Assembly: GCF_016725325.1 (NCBI RefSeq)
Contig: NZ_CP068083.1
Location: forward strand, 3,658,001-3,722,000
Direction of reading: 5' to 3'
Origin: Sphingobacterium spiritivorum
Lineage (GTDB): Bacteria; Bacteroidota; Bacteroidia; Sphingobacteriales; Sphingobacteriaceae
DNA: 64,000 nt
The position numbers and the translations under genes were made by a program. Below the pieces are notes generated by a model. The model worked only from the letters and a program-made list of their open reading frames with translations, had not been told where the DNA came from and searched no databases. How positions within the stretch are numbered: the first letter of the stretch is position 1; every line of letters starts with the position of its first letter. Below, one piece after another: positions 19,401-27,638 of the stretch.

Positions 19401-19849
19401 TTATCTACGGTGTATCTAATAAGACAGTCGAAGGCCGTGATGGTACCTATGTAGCATCGGGATATCTTGGTACTTTACAGCCGGATAATACCTGGAAAAA
19501 CTCAGGTGTACAGAATACGATGCAGGTACGTGCTCAGGATTACTGGAATGTAGTGGCCGGAGAAAAGGAAGTTATGGTATCCGAAGAAATGCTTAATGAC
19601 GGAAGTTATATTGCTATGCGCGAAATCAGTTTGTCCTACAGTCTGCCAAAAGGTATACTGCCGCCGAAATATATACAAGGCGCTAAAGTCGGAGTATATG
19701 GACGCAATCTATTCTATTTTCAGCGTAAAACAGATGGATTTTCTCCTGAATCAGCTTCATTCAATACCAATAACTCTTCGATCGGTATAGAGTCTACATC
19801 TTTACCGATGATGCGTAATATTGGAATCAATTTATCAGTAAACTTTTAA
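16493..19849 (+). CDS. SusC/RagA-family TonB-linked outer-membrane transporter
   Basis: A 1118-residue TonB-dependent barrel. After an extended signal peptide (ending near AEAQ, about residue 50) comes a carboxypeptidase-regulatory-like domain (SVSGLVRDEQGMKISGATI), a TonB-box-like VLEEVVVTALGIKRE, the plug (GKVAGVQVSRAASGAGG, GPNAAALYGQRGSNGVILITT) and a 22-strand barrel ending with a terminal Phe (NLSVNF). No STN signalling domain is seen between signal peptide and carboxypeptidase-like domain. The ATG at 16493 is preferred over a TTG four codons earlier. It forms a SusCD pair with the next gene. The imported substrate (glycan, peptide or chelate) is not determinable; no glycoside hydrolase accompanies it. 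Confidence 0.95.
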   Translation: MKKNRLFMPGMGLTFHLWIKRPSLNPKLSCALAMSMLIGVSMAEAQTNASVSGLVRDEQGMKISGATITIENKLTAFRRSSTTDAEGVFVFEGIPAGEGYTFVISSLGYSRKELTGYAIKSNDKLAISVTLESRNDVLEEVVVTALGIKREKKALGYTVAELKGNELTQGKEANVANALSGKVAGVQVSRAASGAGGSSKVIIRGNNSLIGNSQPLYVVDGVPIDNQNYGAAGSSGGTDYGDGISNINPEDIETISVLKGPNAAALYGQRGSNGVILITTKTGKAGRGLNINFNSDFSIGTALVLPDFQNVYGQGLNGNFTHFRKTDGTIVTMADAIANNYTGMPKMSAGRDRLMRSSWGAKMEGQQYEDQFGNVLSFTPKPNTYDDFFDTEKQFVNDLSVDGGNEKINYRFSYANTNIKGYVPTNTINRNSLNLRTQANITDKFSIDVKANYIMQEGVNRPTLSDASDNPAYLLISQPRSMGMDVLADYKWTKHDIDNQLGFSNLFEGLEKTYATNSSTANPYWTIHENRNTDRRDRLIGLLRLSYEFAPWLRLTATGGTDLYTDQRFRYRPIGTYQSLNRKGDIREEIIRSRENNLDALLSSSFSATEDIKISLNAGASHLSRFMRNTGNTGNQFIVPDLYVINNTTTNSYIFNLIESEINSVYGSGQISYKDYAFLDFSARNDWSSTLSKNNNSFFYPSVSGSLILSDIWKFNTKALSFLKVRASWAQAGSSGNPYQLTGAYSLNQYTHGGIPLATFTEVIPDPDLKNELTTSVEFGADMRFLNNRMNFSFTYYNANTKNQILDIPIAPSSMFKVNRINAGEISNKGIEFVLGGTPVKTAGGFQWETSFNFNRNRNMVKSLAPGVDIFLLGSDRGINVVAEVGKPFGQLIGTQFAWIKDENGNRLIDPNTGLPLRTAGRVTTDLGNAQPKWLGGFSNTFRYKGIALYALVDIRQGGLIFSQSNREQIIYGVSNKTVEGRDGTYVASGYLGTLQPDNTWKNSGVQNTMQVRAQDYWNVVAGEKEVMVSEEMLNDGSYIAMREISLSYSLPKGILPPKYIQGAKVGVYGRNLFYFQRKTDGFSPESASFNTNNSSIGIESTSLPMMRNIGINLSVNF

Positions 19850-19860
19850 TATTCGGAAAA

Positions 19861-21366
19861 ATGAAACGTAGTAACATATATAAAATAAGTTTGGGACTAT
19901 TTATCGGTTCTGTCCTATTAAACAGCTGTACAAAAGATTTTGAACAGATCAATAAACCGCCGACCTCTGTCACAACAATAGATCCGGCTCTTCTGTTGTC
20001 GCGTTCCCTTCGGGATGGCAGTTTTTATGAGTCCGGTGAATTGCCAAATAATAAGTTTGGATCATGGGTACAGCATTGGGCCGGAGGTCCGATTGTACCT
20101 ACATCAAGATATATTGAAGCTCCTGAGAATGCAATCTGGTCACAGCACTATGATTTGCTGAAAAATCTGATGCAGATCCGTCAGGAATTAAAAGGTAAAG
20201 AAGATTTGCCGGAAGGACGTAGTAAACTGGCGATAGCGCGAATCTATGAAACCTATATCTGGCAACGTATGACAGATTTATTCGGAGATATACCTTTTTC
20301 TGCAGTGACTCAGGATGCTGGAGCGATACAGCGAACTCCGGCATTTGACAAACAGGAGGATATCTATCCGGCGCTTATTCAGCAACTGGATGCAGCTCTT
20401 GCCAGATTAAATGCCGCAGATAATTCTTACGGAACGGCTGATTTTTTCTACGGAGGTAATGTGGCGAAATGGGCAAAGTTTGGGAACTCTCTTAAACTGA
20501 AACTGGGTATGCGTATACGGTATGCCAATGCCCAACTGGCACAGAAGACGGTTACGGAAGCTATTGCATCTCCCTATGGGTTGTTGACTTCAAATGCGGA
20601 TAATGCTGCGGTTCCGACTTTTAATAATGCACAGGCCGAAAACTACAATCCAATGTTGCGTCAGTTTATTACCGGTAGTTCGGATATTCGTTATCTGGCT
20701 AATACCCTGGTTACCACACTTAAAAATTACAATGATCCCCGATTACCTTTGATAGCAGCCCCTACAGCCAGCTCTGCCGGTACCGGGACAGATAAGTATG
20801 AAGGAATAGGGGTTGCTCTTACAGATAACCAGTTAGCACAGATAATTCGTGCTAATTATTCTACCGCTTCTACAAAAACCTGGTTTAGCATCTCTTTTGC
20901 GCCGATTCCGAGTTATGCTCTTACTTATTCTGAAGTTGCTTTTTTCAGAGCAGAAGCAGCTTTATTAGGTTGGGATCAGGTAGATGCAGAAAAAACATTT
21001 CAGGATGCTGTGAAGGCGGCTTTTGCTGTGTCCCCCTACAATATGGTTACTGTTCCGCAAACTTATATCGATCAGGTTTTATCTTTTAACGGTTTATCTA
21101 CAGATCAGCGGTTAGAAAAAATCCAGACCCAAAAATGGATACACTTGTTTGGTCGTAATTTTGAAGCTTTTGCAGAATGGAGAAGAACAGGTTATCCTGT
21201 ATTGACTCCAGGACCTATGCAAGGCTCTACAAATGGTAAGATTCCGCGTAGAGCGATATATTCTTCAGAAGAGGCTCAGCTTAATGAAGCAAATTATAAA
21301 GCTGCAGTGGAGCGGATGTCTAACGGAGATTCATTCCTGTCCAAAGTATGGTGGGATAAGAAATAG
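19861..21366 (+). CDS. SusD/RagB-like surface nutrient-binding lipoprotein
   Basis: A 501-residue lipoprotein with lipobox LLNSC (Cys23), which caps the SusC barrel at the cell surface. It belongs to the SusD-like subgroup that begins CTKDFEQINKPPTSVTTIDP and has KSTR-type TPR helices (YETYIWQRMTDLFGDIPFSAV near residue 135, and LTYSEVAFFRAEAALLGW near 360). The C-terminal motif KIPRRAIYSSEEAQLNEANY is typical of this subgroup, often annotated SusD-like 2. It starts 11 bp after SusC, so the two should be made in equal amounts. A terminator follows directly. No carbohydrate-active enzyme is adjacent, so the ligand could be peptides or other nutrients. Confidence 0.93.
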   Translation: MKRSNIYKISLGLFIGSVLLNSCTKDFEQINKPPTSVTTIDPALLLSRSLRDGSFYESGELPNNKFGSWVQHWAGGPIVPTSRYIEAPENAIWSQHYDLLKNLMQIRQELKGKEDLPEGRSKLAIARIYETYIWQRMTDLFGDIPFSAVTQDAGAIQRTPAFDKQEDIYPALIQQLDAALARLNAADNSYGTADFFYGGNVAKWAKFGNSLKLKLGMRIRYANAQLAQKTVTEAIASPYGLLTSNADNAAVPTFNNAQAENYNPMLRQFITGSSDIRYLANTLVTTLKNYNDPRLPLIAAPTASSAGTGTDKYEGIGVALTDNQLAQIIRANYSTASTKTWFSISFAPIPSYALTYSEVAFFRAEAALLGWDQVDAEKTFQDAVKAAFAVSPYNMVTVPQTYIDQVLSFNGLSTDQRLEKIQTQKWIHLFGRNFEAFAEWRRTGYPVLTPGPMQGSTNGKIPRRAIYSSEEAQLNEANYKAAVERMSNGDSFLSKVWWDKK

Positions 21367-21384
21367 GATAAAATAGTAGATTGA

Positions 21385-21410
21385 GGGGCTTTGTTAAAAG
21401 CCCCTTTTTT
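21385..21410 (+). terminator. Rho-independent terminator after SusD
   Basis: GGGGCTTT and AAAGCCCC with a GTTA loop, followed by TTTTTT. Confidence 0.93.
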
Positions 21411-21528
21411 ATGTTTTATTTTACAGAATAAAGAAAAGTTAGGGATAATTGGTAAATCAGTGTTAAATAATTATTTTTATAGCTTGGGGTATCTGTTGAA
21501 GATATAATAATAGAGAAGAAGCTAAGAA

Positions 21529-22233
21529 ATGAACGAAATACTGTTAGTAGAGGATGAACAAAATGTCGCTGAACTGGTTATTCAGGGATTAGAAGAGGAC
21601 GGATATAAAGTCATTCATGCGATGGATGGTCTTAAGGCATTAGAAATAGTGCGCACAAAGGCTGTTGATCTGGTTATTCTGGATATTTTATTACCTCAGA
21701 TGAACGGGCTCGATGTGTGTAAAGCTATCCGTGATTCGGGATATACGGATCTTCCCGTGCTGATGCTGACTGCTCTTGGAAGTCCCGAAAATGTAGTGCT
21801 TGGATTGGATAATGGTGCAGATGATTATATGTCAAAACCTTTTAAACTTATCGAGTTAAAGGCAAGAATAAGAACGCTGCTGCGCCGTAAGTCCGAGATT
21901 TCAAAATCTGTGCAAAGCCAGATGAAAAATGAAGTATATCGTTATAGTGTATTAAAACTTGATGATTATCAAAAAGTAGCTTACTGTAATGACGAGGAAC
22001 TCAATCTAACTTCTACTGAATATCGTCTTTTACAGCTTTTTATGCGATCACCAAAAAAAGTCTTTATGCGAAGCGAATTGCTGGATGAAGTATGGGGAAT
22101 TAATTTTGATATAGGCTCAAATGTTGTTGATGTATATGTCAACTACCTGCGCCGTAAAATAGAAAAACACAGCCCCATGAAACTGATCCATACGGTAATC
22201 GGTATGGGATATGTCCTCAAAGGAGATGAATAA
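21529..22233 (+). CDS. OmpR/PhoB-family response regulator
   Basis: A 234-residue two-domain regulator. The receiver domain (1-120) has the acidic pocket E8/D9, phospho-acceptor D52 (VILDILLPQMNG), T/S switch (MLTALGS) and the SKPF lysine near 103. The C-terminal winged helix (about 130-234) has the LTSTEYRLLQLFM and VDVYVNYLRRKIE motifs of OmpR-type DNA-binding domains. The sensor kinase gene begins 8 bp downstream. OmpR/PmrA-type regulators bind direct repeats spaced 10-11 bp; such an array lies just after the kinase gene (23598-23688). Signal unknown. Confidence 0.95.
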   Translation: MNEILLVEDEQNVAELVIQGLEEDGYKVIHAMDGLKALEIVRTKAVDLVILDILLPQMNGLDVCKAIRDSGYTDLPVLMLTALGSPENVVLGLDNGADDYMSKPFKLIELKARIRTLLRRKSEISKSVQSQMKNEVYRYSVLKLDDYQKVAYCNDEELNLTSTEYRLLQLFMRSPKKVFMRSELLDEVWGINFDIGSNVVDVYVNYLRRKIEKHSPMKLIHTVIGMGYVLKGDE

Positions 22234-22241
22234 ATAAATTT

Positions 22242-23597
22242 ATGCGCAGTTACAACAAGACACTTTACTTTTCTATTGGCATCCTGATTGTTTATACCGT
22301 TCTGTTTGTCACATTCATATTTTATTCTATTTCTAATTTTGCATTCAGTGATTTCTATAAACGGCTGGAGCTCCGGCGCAAACTTGCTGCCGAACGCTTG
22401 TTAAATACGGATCACAGCGGAGATCAGCAGCATCTTCAGACAGAATACATTGAGAATCTGTTTAATCAAAAAGAGTTCATGGCTGAGATTGATAAGCAGG
22501 GTTACTTTCGTTCTATTGTAGAGTTTCCGACCGATCTGTCCGGCCAGATCAGCAAAAATGGCCCTAGCAATTTTAAAGACGGCAAAATCTTTTATTCTAC
22601 TAATATTTACCAAAAGGACGGTCGTAATTATCTGATCGGCGTATCTGCTGAAAATTATTTCTATACGCACCATTTGGCTTACCTTCGTAATTTGTTGTTT
22701 ATCAGTCTTCTTTTTGCCTGTTTGCTTATCATCGTTATTTCAATGATTGTGAAACGTTCTTTTCTGAAACCTATTCATAAGATCATCAAGGAAGTAGAGA
22801 TTATAGGCTCAGAGAATCTTTATCTCCGACTGAATGAATCAAAGGACAAGAGTGTACTTAATAAACTGGCGGCCACATTCAACAGTATGCTCAACAGGAT
22901 AGAAACTTCTTTCGAAACCCAGAAGAATTTTATAAGTAATGCTTCGCATGAATTAAATACACCACTTACGTCTATCATCGTAACAGCTGATCTCGCGCTT
23001 TCCAAGCAGAGAACAGATGAGGAATACAGAACGGCACTTACACGAATAATGGATGCGGCCGGACATCTGGAGAAAAAAACACATGCTCTGTTGTTACTGG
23101 CACGTACGGGCTATGAAGGAAATAAAATCAATTTCAAACCAACGCGTGTCGATCAGGCCGTAATGGATGCTGAATTAATGGTCAAGCAAATAAACAATAA
23201 GTTCAGGATTAAAACAGATTTCAGTTTGCTGCCGGAAGATTCCATGCGTCTGAAAGTAAATGGTGTGCTTCCCTTGTTGCATCTGGCCTTTTCTAATATT
23301 ATCTCCAATGCCTGCAAGTATTCTGCAGACCAGACTGCATATATCGCTTTGGGAGCTTCAAAGGATAAGGTTGTTATTGTCATCAAAGACAATGGGATCG
23401 GTATTCCTGAAAAAGAGTTAAAACATATCTATGATCCATATTTCAGAGCCTCAAATACGCTCAATTATTCTGGCTACGGAATAGGTTTACCACTTGCCCG
23501 TAACATTATACATATGCACAACGGTCAGCTGCGGGTGAGCTCGGTAGAAGGGCAGGGAACTACTGTTACGATCGAATTGCCTTCTCTTTTTGTCTGA
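22242..23597 (+). CDS. membrane sensor histidine kinase
   Basis: A 451-residue inner-membrane kinase. Two membrane helices (about residues 8-32 and 150-172) enclose a ~115-residue periplasmic sensor; a HAMP linker follows. The phosphorylated histidine is H236 in ASHELNTPLTS. The ATPase domain has the N box NIISNACKYSA, G1 DNGIGIPEKE and G2 YGIGLPLA. It resembles BaeS/CusS-type kinases in layout. It is translated 8 bp after the response-regulator gene, which is its clear partner. The sensor domain shows no recognisable ligand motif, so the stimulus is unknown; the downstream genes (stress protein, YoaK-like) are the likely targets. Confidence 0.93.
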   Translation: MRSYNKTLYFSIGILIVYTVLFVTFIFYSISNFAFSDFYKRLELRRKLAAERLLNTDHSGDQQHLQTEYIENLFNQKEFMAEIDKQGYFRSIVEFPTDLSGQISKNGPSNFKDGKIFYSTNIYQKDGRNYLIGVSAENYFYTHHLAYLRNLLFISLLFACLLIIVISMIVKRSFLKPIHKIIKEVEIIGSENLYLRLNESKDKSVLNKLAATFNSMLNRIETSFETQKNFISNASHELNTPLTSIIVTADLALSKQRTDEEYRTALTRIMDAAGHLEKKTHALLLLARTGYEGNKINFKPTRVDQAVMDAELMVKQINNKFRIKTDFSLLPEDSMRLKVNGVLPLLHLAFSNIISNACKYSADQTAYIALGASKDKVVIVIKDNGIGIPEKELKHIYDPYFRASNTLNYSGYGIGLPLARNIIHMHNGQLRVSSVEGQGTTVTIELPSLFV

Positions 23598-23688
23598 TTT
23601 TAATCCGGTTTTAATCTGTTTTAAGCATTTTAATCTCATTTTAATTTCTTCCTTAAAAGTCTAATGAACTTCTAATGTGCGGTTAATG
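23598..23688. promoter_or_regulatory. helically phased array of TTAAT-type direct repeats
   Basis: Nine repeats centred on TAA occur at 23601, 23612, 23622, 23631, 23642, 23654, 23662, 23673 and 23684, a mean step of about 10.4 bp. The first, second and fourth read TTTTAATC; the third is TTTTAAGC, the fifth TTTTAATT. The last three are CTAATG, CTAATG and TTAATG at exact 11-bp steps. Pairs fit the (C/T)TTAA(T/G)-N5 direct-repeat layout known for PmrA/QseB-type regulators. It begins just after the kinase stop codon and ends where a -33 box would be expected for the next gene. Confidence 0.7.
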
Positions 23689-23708
23689 CTGCTGCAATAA
23701 TGCTGTAA

Positions 23709-23716
23709 TACTTTTG
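23709..23716 (+). promoter_or_regulatory. -7 promoter box for UspA-like operon
   Basis: TACTTTTG fits TAnnTTTG and lies 8 bp before the start codon, so the transcript would have almost no leader. No TTTG lies 19-21 bp upstream; that position is taken by the final repeat of the phased array, suggesting activator dependence. Confidence 0.55.
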
Positions 23717-23724
23717 TAAGTATT

Positions 23725-24240
23725 ATGGCAAAGGCAAAAAGAATATTGATACCGACGGATTTCAGCATCCATTCTTTACAGTTTCTGATTACCGTATTAG
23801 AAGAGCAGCAAGCTACTCCGGTAGAAGTTGTACTCGCATATGGGATGCGTTCCAGTTCACTTATGACAGAACTGTTTATTTTCTCGAAAGAAGAGTATCT
23901 GCAAAAGGTACAATCTGAAGAGTTTATAAAAGGATGTCAGATGATAGAAAATCGTTTCGGCGAGAAGGTGAGCGGCTTGTATGCAGATGTGCTTACTTCC
24001 GATAATCCAAACTATATCCGAAACTACCTCAAAGGAAATCATATTCACGAAGTCATATTACACGAAGAGCATTACAGTACTTGTACGCATAAACATTATC
24101 TGGACCTTCATCGTCCTTTGATGAAATCTGCGCCATTTTTATCCGTACTGTCTGACTCTTCACTTTCAGAGAAGCAGCATGCTGAACAGAATGAAATTGC
24201 TGATTTATTTTTTAGAAGTCAATATGATGTTACGTATTAG
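23725..24240 (+). CDS. UspA-like stress protein, divergent
   Basis: A 171-residue protein that starts like a universal stress protein (KRILIPTDFSIHSLQFLITVLEE) with the first strand and helix of the Usp fold. The ATP-binding GxxGxxG motif of canonical UspA is not visible in the C-terminal half, so it is a divergent or non-nucleotide-binding member, or an unrelated alpha/beta protein. It lies 127 bp after the kinase gene, directly behind the phased repeat array, and overlaps the following small gene by 17 bp. Coupling to the upstream two-component system is therefore likely. No membrane segment. Confidence 0.6.
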   Translation: MAKAKRILIPTDFSIHSLQFLITVLEEQQATPVEVVLAYGMRSSSLMTELFIFSKEEYLQKVQSEEFIKGCQMIENRFGEKVSGLYADVLTSDNPNYIRNYLKGNHIHEVILHEEHYSTCTHKHYLDLHRPLMKSAPFLSVLSDSSLSEKQHAEQNEIADLFFRSQYDVTY

Positions 24241-24727
24241 TAAATCTACATTAACGAAGGTCAATTATGTATTGATTATTTCCTTGTTGATGATTGCATT
24301 GACAGGAGTTTTGTTTTCCAGAAGCCCTGAAAAACTTATTCAGGGGGAATGGGAAGAAGTGGGATGGTATTTTGAAAAGTCCGATTACAATAATAAAACC
24401 AGTAGTCAAAGCGGTTATATCAATGAACAGATGAAATTGGAAATCTTTGATCAGGTGGTGCCGTATCATATGAATGTATGGCATTTTGCAGAGGATGGAA
24501 ATATTCTATCCGAACAGGATGCAGATAGCCTGCAATGGTATATCAAAGGTCGGGGTCATATTCTCGAACTCCGCAAGGACGGAAGAAAAATTGAGAGTTT
24601 TCAGATTCAAAATCTGACAAGAGATAAAATGGAGTTACATTTTAATCTGGATCTGCAAGTAAAAGGAGTTGTAAAAATAGTTTTAAAAAGAAAAGAATTA
24701 GAAAATAATTATGCTAAGAAAGTATAG
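24224..24727 (+). CDS. small membrane-anchored protein, lipocalin-like pattern
   Basis: A 167-residue hypothetical protein. One N-terminal membrane helix (YVLIISLLMIALTGVLF, about residues 14-30) is followed by a periplasmic domain starting SPEKLIQGEWEEVGWYF, where the GxW near the start and beta-rich alternation resemble Bacteroidota lipocalin-like domains (inference). The start is placed at 24224 or the directly following ATG at 24227, inside the end of the preceding gene; a longer frame from 24179 is less likely as it adds residues without a coherent signal. It overlaps the YoaK-like gene by 17 bp, so the three genes look translationally coupled. Confidence 0.6.
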   Translation: MMLRISKSTLTKVNYVLIISLLMIALTGVLFSRSPEKLIQGEWEEVGWYFEKSDYNNKTSSQSGYINEQMKLEIFDQVVPYHMNVWHFAEDGNILSEQDADSLQWYIKGRGHILELRKDGRKIESFQIQNLTRDKMELHFNLDLQVKGVVKIVLKRKELENNYAKKV

Positions 24728-25496
24728 TAATCACAGAACACAACAGGACAACATGTGGCTGGGTGGCTTGACAGCCTTCTCAGCGGGCATGACTAATGTC
24801 GTGTCGGTGATTGTCTTTTTCTCCTTTACCTCTAATATTACGGGGTATTATGCTGTTTTTTCACAGGAAGTATCCAAGGGTAATTGGTATCAGGGTGCGG
24901 TTGTACTATTATGGATCTTACTTTTCTTTATCGGAAGTCTGGTTTCCAATAGTCTGATTATTCACGGAAAAGGAAGGTGGAGCCAATACGTATCGCATGC
25001 CGTGCCCATCATGCTGGAGATTATCAGTATACTGGGCGTAGGAATCTATCTGGAATTTTTCTATCAGGAGACTTTACAGGAAACAGAATTTTTAGTAGGT
25101 GCGTTGTTGTTTGCTATGGGACTTCAAAATGGTCTTACAGCAAGTATTTCCAACTCTGTAATCAAGACGACACACCTTACGGGTCTGTCTACGGATCTCG
25201 CTATTCTGGTTTCGATGTTTGCTAAAAGAGAAAATCGTCGAAATAAGGCATTAGTACAAAAATTTCACCTATTGCTCACGATATTATTCGCCTATATTAT
25301 TGGTGGATTGACCAGTGGACTGGTTTACAACTATATCGGAAATAAGGCCTTTTATGTGGTCTGTTTTGTATTGCTGGTTATTGCTTTTTACGATTACTAT
25401 AAATTGAAAATGATCAGGTACCATTACGAAAGAAGACATCGTAAGAGAGAGAAAATGGAAGCAAAAAATATGATGCCTGAACAGATGGAGGTATAA
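24711..25496 (+). CDS. YoaK-family (DUF1275) membrane protein
   Basis: A 261-residue membrane protein with about six hydrophobic helices. Family hallmarks are GGLTAFSAGMTNVVSV near residue 18, SNITGYYAVFSQ near 41, GLQNGLTASISNSVIKTTHLTG near 140 and the C-terminal membrane pair. DUF1275 proteins are widespread integral membrane proteins of uncertain function. The C-terminal tail is strongly basic and then acidic (RHRKREKMEAKNMMPEQME) and cytosolic. It ends the probable operon that starts with the UspA-like gene. Confidence 0.85.
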   Translation: MLRKYSNHRTQQDNMWLGGLTAFSAGMTNVVSVIVFFSFTSNITGYYAVFSQEVSKGNWYQGAVVLLWILLFFIGSLVSNSLIIHGKGRWSQYVSHAVPIMLEIISILGVGIYLEFFYQETLQETEFLVGALLFAMGLQNGLTASISNSVIKTTHLTGLSTDLAILVSMFAKRENRRNKALVQKFHLLLTILFAYIIGGLTSGLVYNYIGNKAFYVVCFVLLVIAFYDYYKLKMIRYHYERRHRKREKMEAKNMMPEQMEV

Positions 25497-25608
25497 TTCA
25501 GGAACAGAACAAAAAAATGTCGATCACTCTGAAAGGAGTGTGCTATAAAAATCGTCTAAAATATTCATAATTGAGTTTTTAGTTTTTCAGGGTAATCCGG
25601 TGCTTATA

Positions 25609-25644
25609 AGTTGGCTGATTTCATTTGCAAATCAGTCAACTTTT
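25609..25644 (+). terminator. terminator downstream of the YoaK-like operon
   Basis: A 13-bp stem with one G-T pair (AGTTGGCTGATTT and AAATCAGTCAACT) and a 7-nt loop, followed by TTTT. It lies 113 bp after the YoaK-like stop codon; the rest of the 265-bp gap shows nothing recognisable. Confidence 0.75.
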
Positions 25645-25744
25645 GCTTTATATATAGATATTTCCTTACCGATCAGTGATTTTGGTATATAATTCCGTAA
25701 TCTGTATACAAGGATCAGAATCTGTAAACATGATCTTTGAATAG

Positions 25745-26896
<1,152 letters not shown>

Positions 26897-26945
26897 GGCC
26901 AGGATTAGAAACAAACTGATAATATAGACTTTGCGTATTGGCTAT

Positions 26946-26973
26946 GGAATGCAGAAGTGCTGCATTCCTTTTT
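26946..26973 (+). terminator. terminator after the aldo/keto reductase gene
   Basis: GGAATGCAG and CTGCATTCC, perfect 9-bp stem with a 5-nt loop, followed by TTTTT. It lies between converging genes. Confidence 0.92.
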
Positions 26974-26998
26974 CATTGCTGCGCACTAAATCGTCATT

Positions 26999-27598
26999 TT
27001 ACTGGTCAGCCAAGATGGTAGTATAAGTATCAAAACTTTTATATACCCTTGTTTCTTTTAGTTTTCCGTTTCTGTAAATTTCTACTTTCTGGATATTTCC
27101 TGATTTTTTATCTCTGTACAAGATTTCTTTTAATCTTTTATTACCATCAAAAGATTCTGTTTTGACATCCCTGCCATCTTCCCTGTAATGTATTGCCTTC
27201 AGGTCTCCGTTCGTTTTGTAAGAATAAGTTTTCGAATTATAAAAGTTTCCTTCTTTTACTGTACTACCCTCTACAGTGAATTCAAAAGTATACTTTCCTT
27301 CCATTAGTAATTGCTGGTGATCGTCGTAAATATAATAGTAAGCACCATTTACCGGGGTTCTCAATTCAAATCGCTCTTCTAATTCCGGGTTGCTGCAGGG
27401 ACGATGTGTCATAATCTCTTCTCTTCTGAAAACAGCTGTATCCTGCTGTGATACCCATAGTGTATCCGCTTCCGAAGAACCACTCTTATATTTTATTTTT
27501 GAAATAATGCTGCTCTGCTTATGTTCTGCATTATCAAAGGAACAGCTCATACAACAAATACTTAAAACAAAGAGAAACAGTTTATATCCTGATGTCAT
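26999..27598 (-). CDS. hypothetical lipoprotein with YwqK-like repeat pattern
   Basis: A 199-residue predicted lipoprotein. Start at 27598 gives a short signal peptide with a lipobox (CMSC, Cys19); a further 10 residues upstream would be possible but are not needed. The C-terminal half contains repeated strand-turn units, such as YSYKTNGDLKAIHYREDG and RLKEILYRDKKSGN and VEIYRNGKLKETRVYKS, resembling the MORN-like repeats of YwqK-type proteins. I do not recognise a specific function. It lies 40 bp after the antiporter gene on the same strand and may be co-transcribed. Confidence 0.6.
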   Translation of the reverse strand: MTSGYKLFLFVLSICCMSCSFDNAEHKQSSIISKIKYKSGSSEADTLWVSQQDTAVFRREEIMTHRPCSNPELEERFELRTPVNGAYYYIYDDHQQLLMEGKYTFEFTVEGSTVKEGNFYNSKTYSYKTNGDLKAIHYREDGRDVKTESFDGNKRLKEILYRDKKSGNIQKVEIYRNGKLKETRVYKSFDTYTTILADQ

Positions 27599-27638
27599 AT
27601 ATACCGATACATATTGCTTTGGTGACATATCTTATGTT

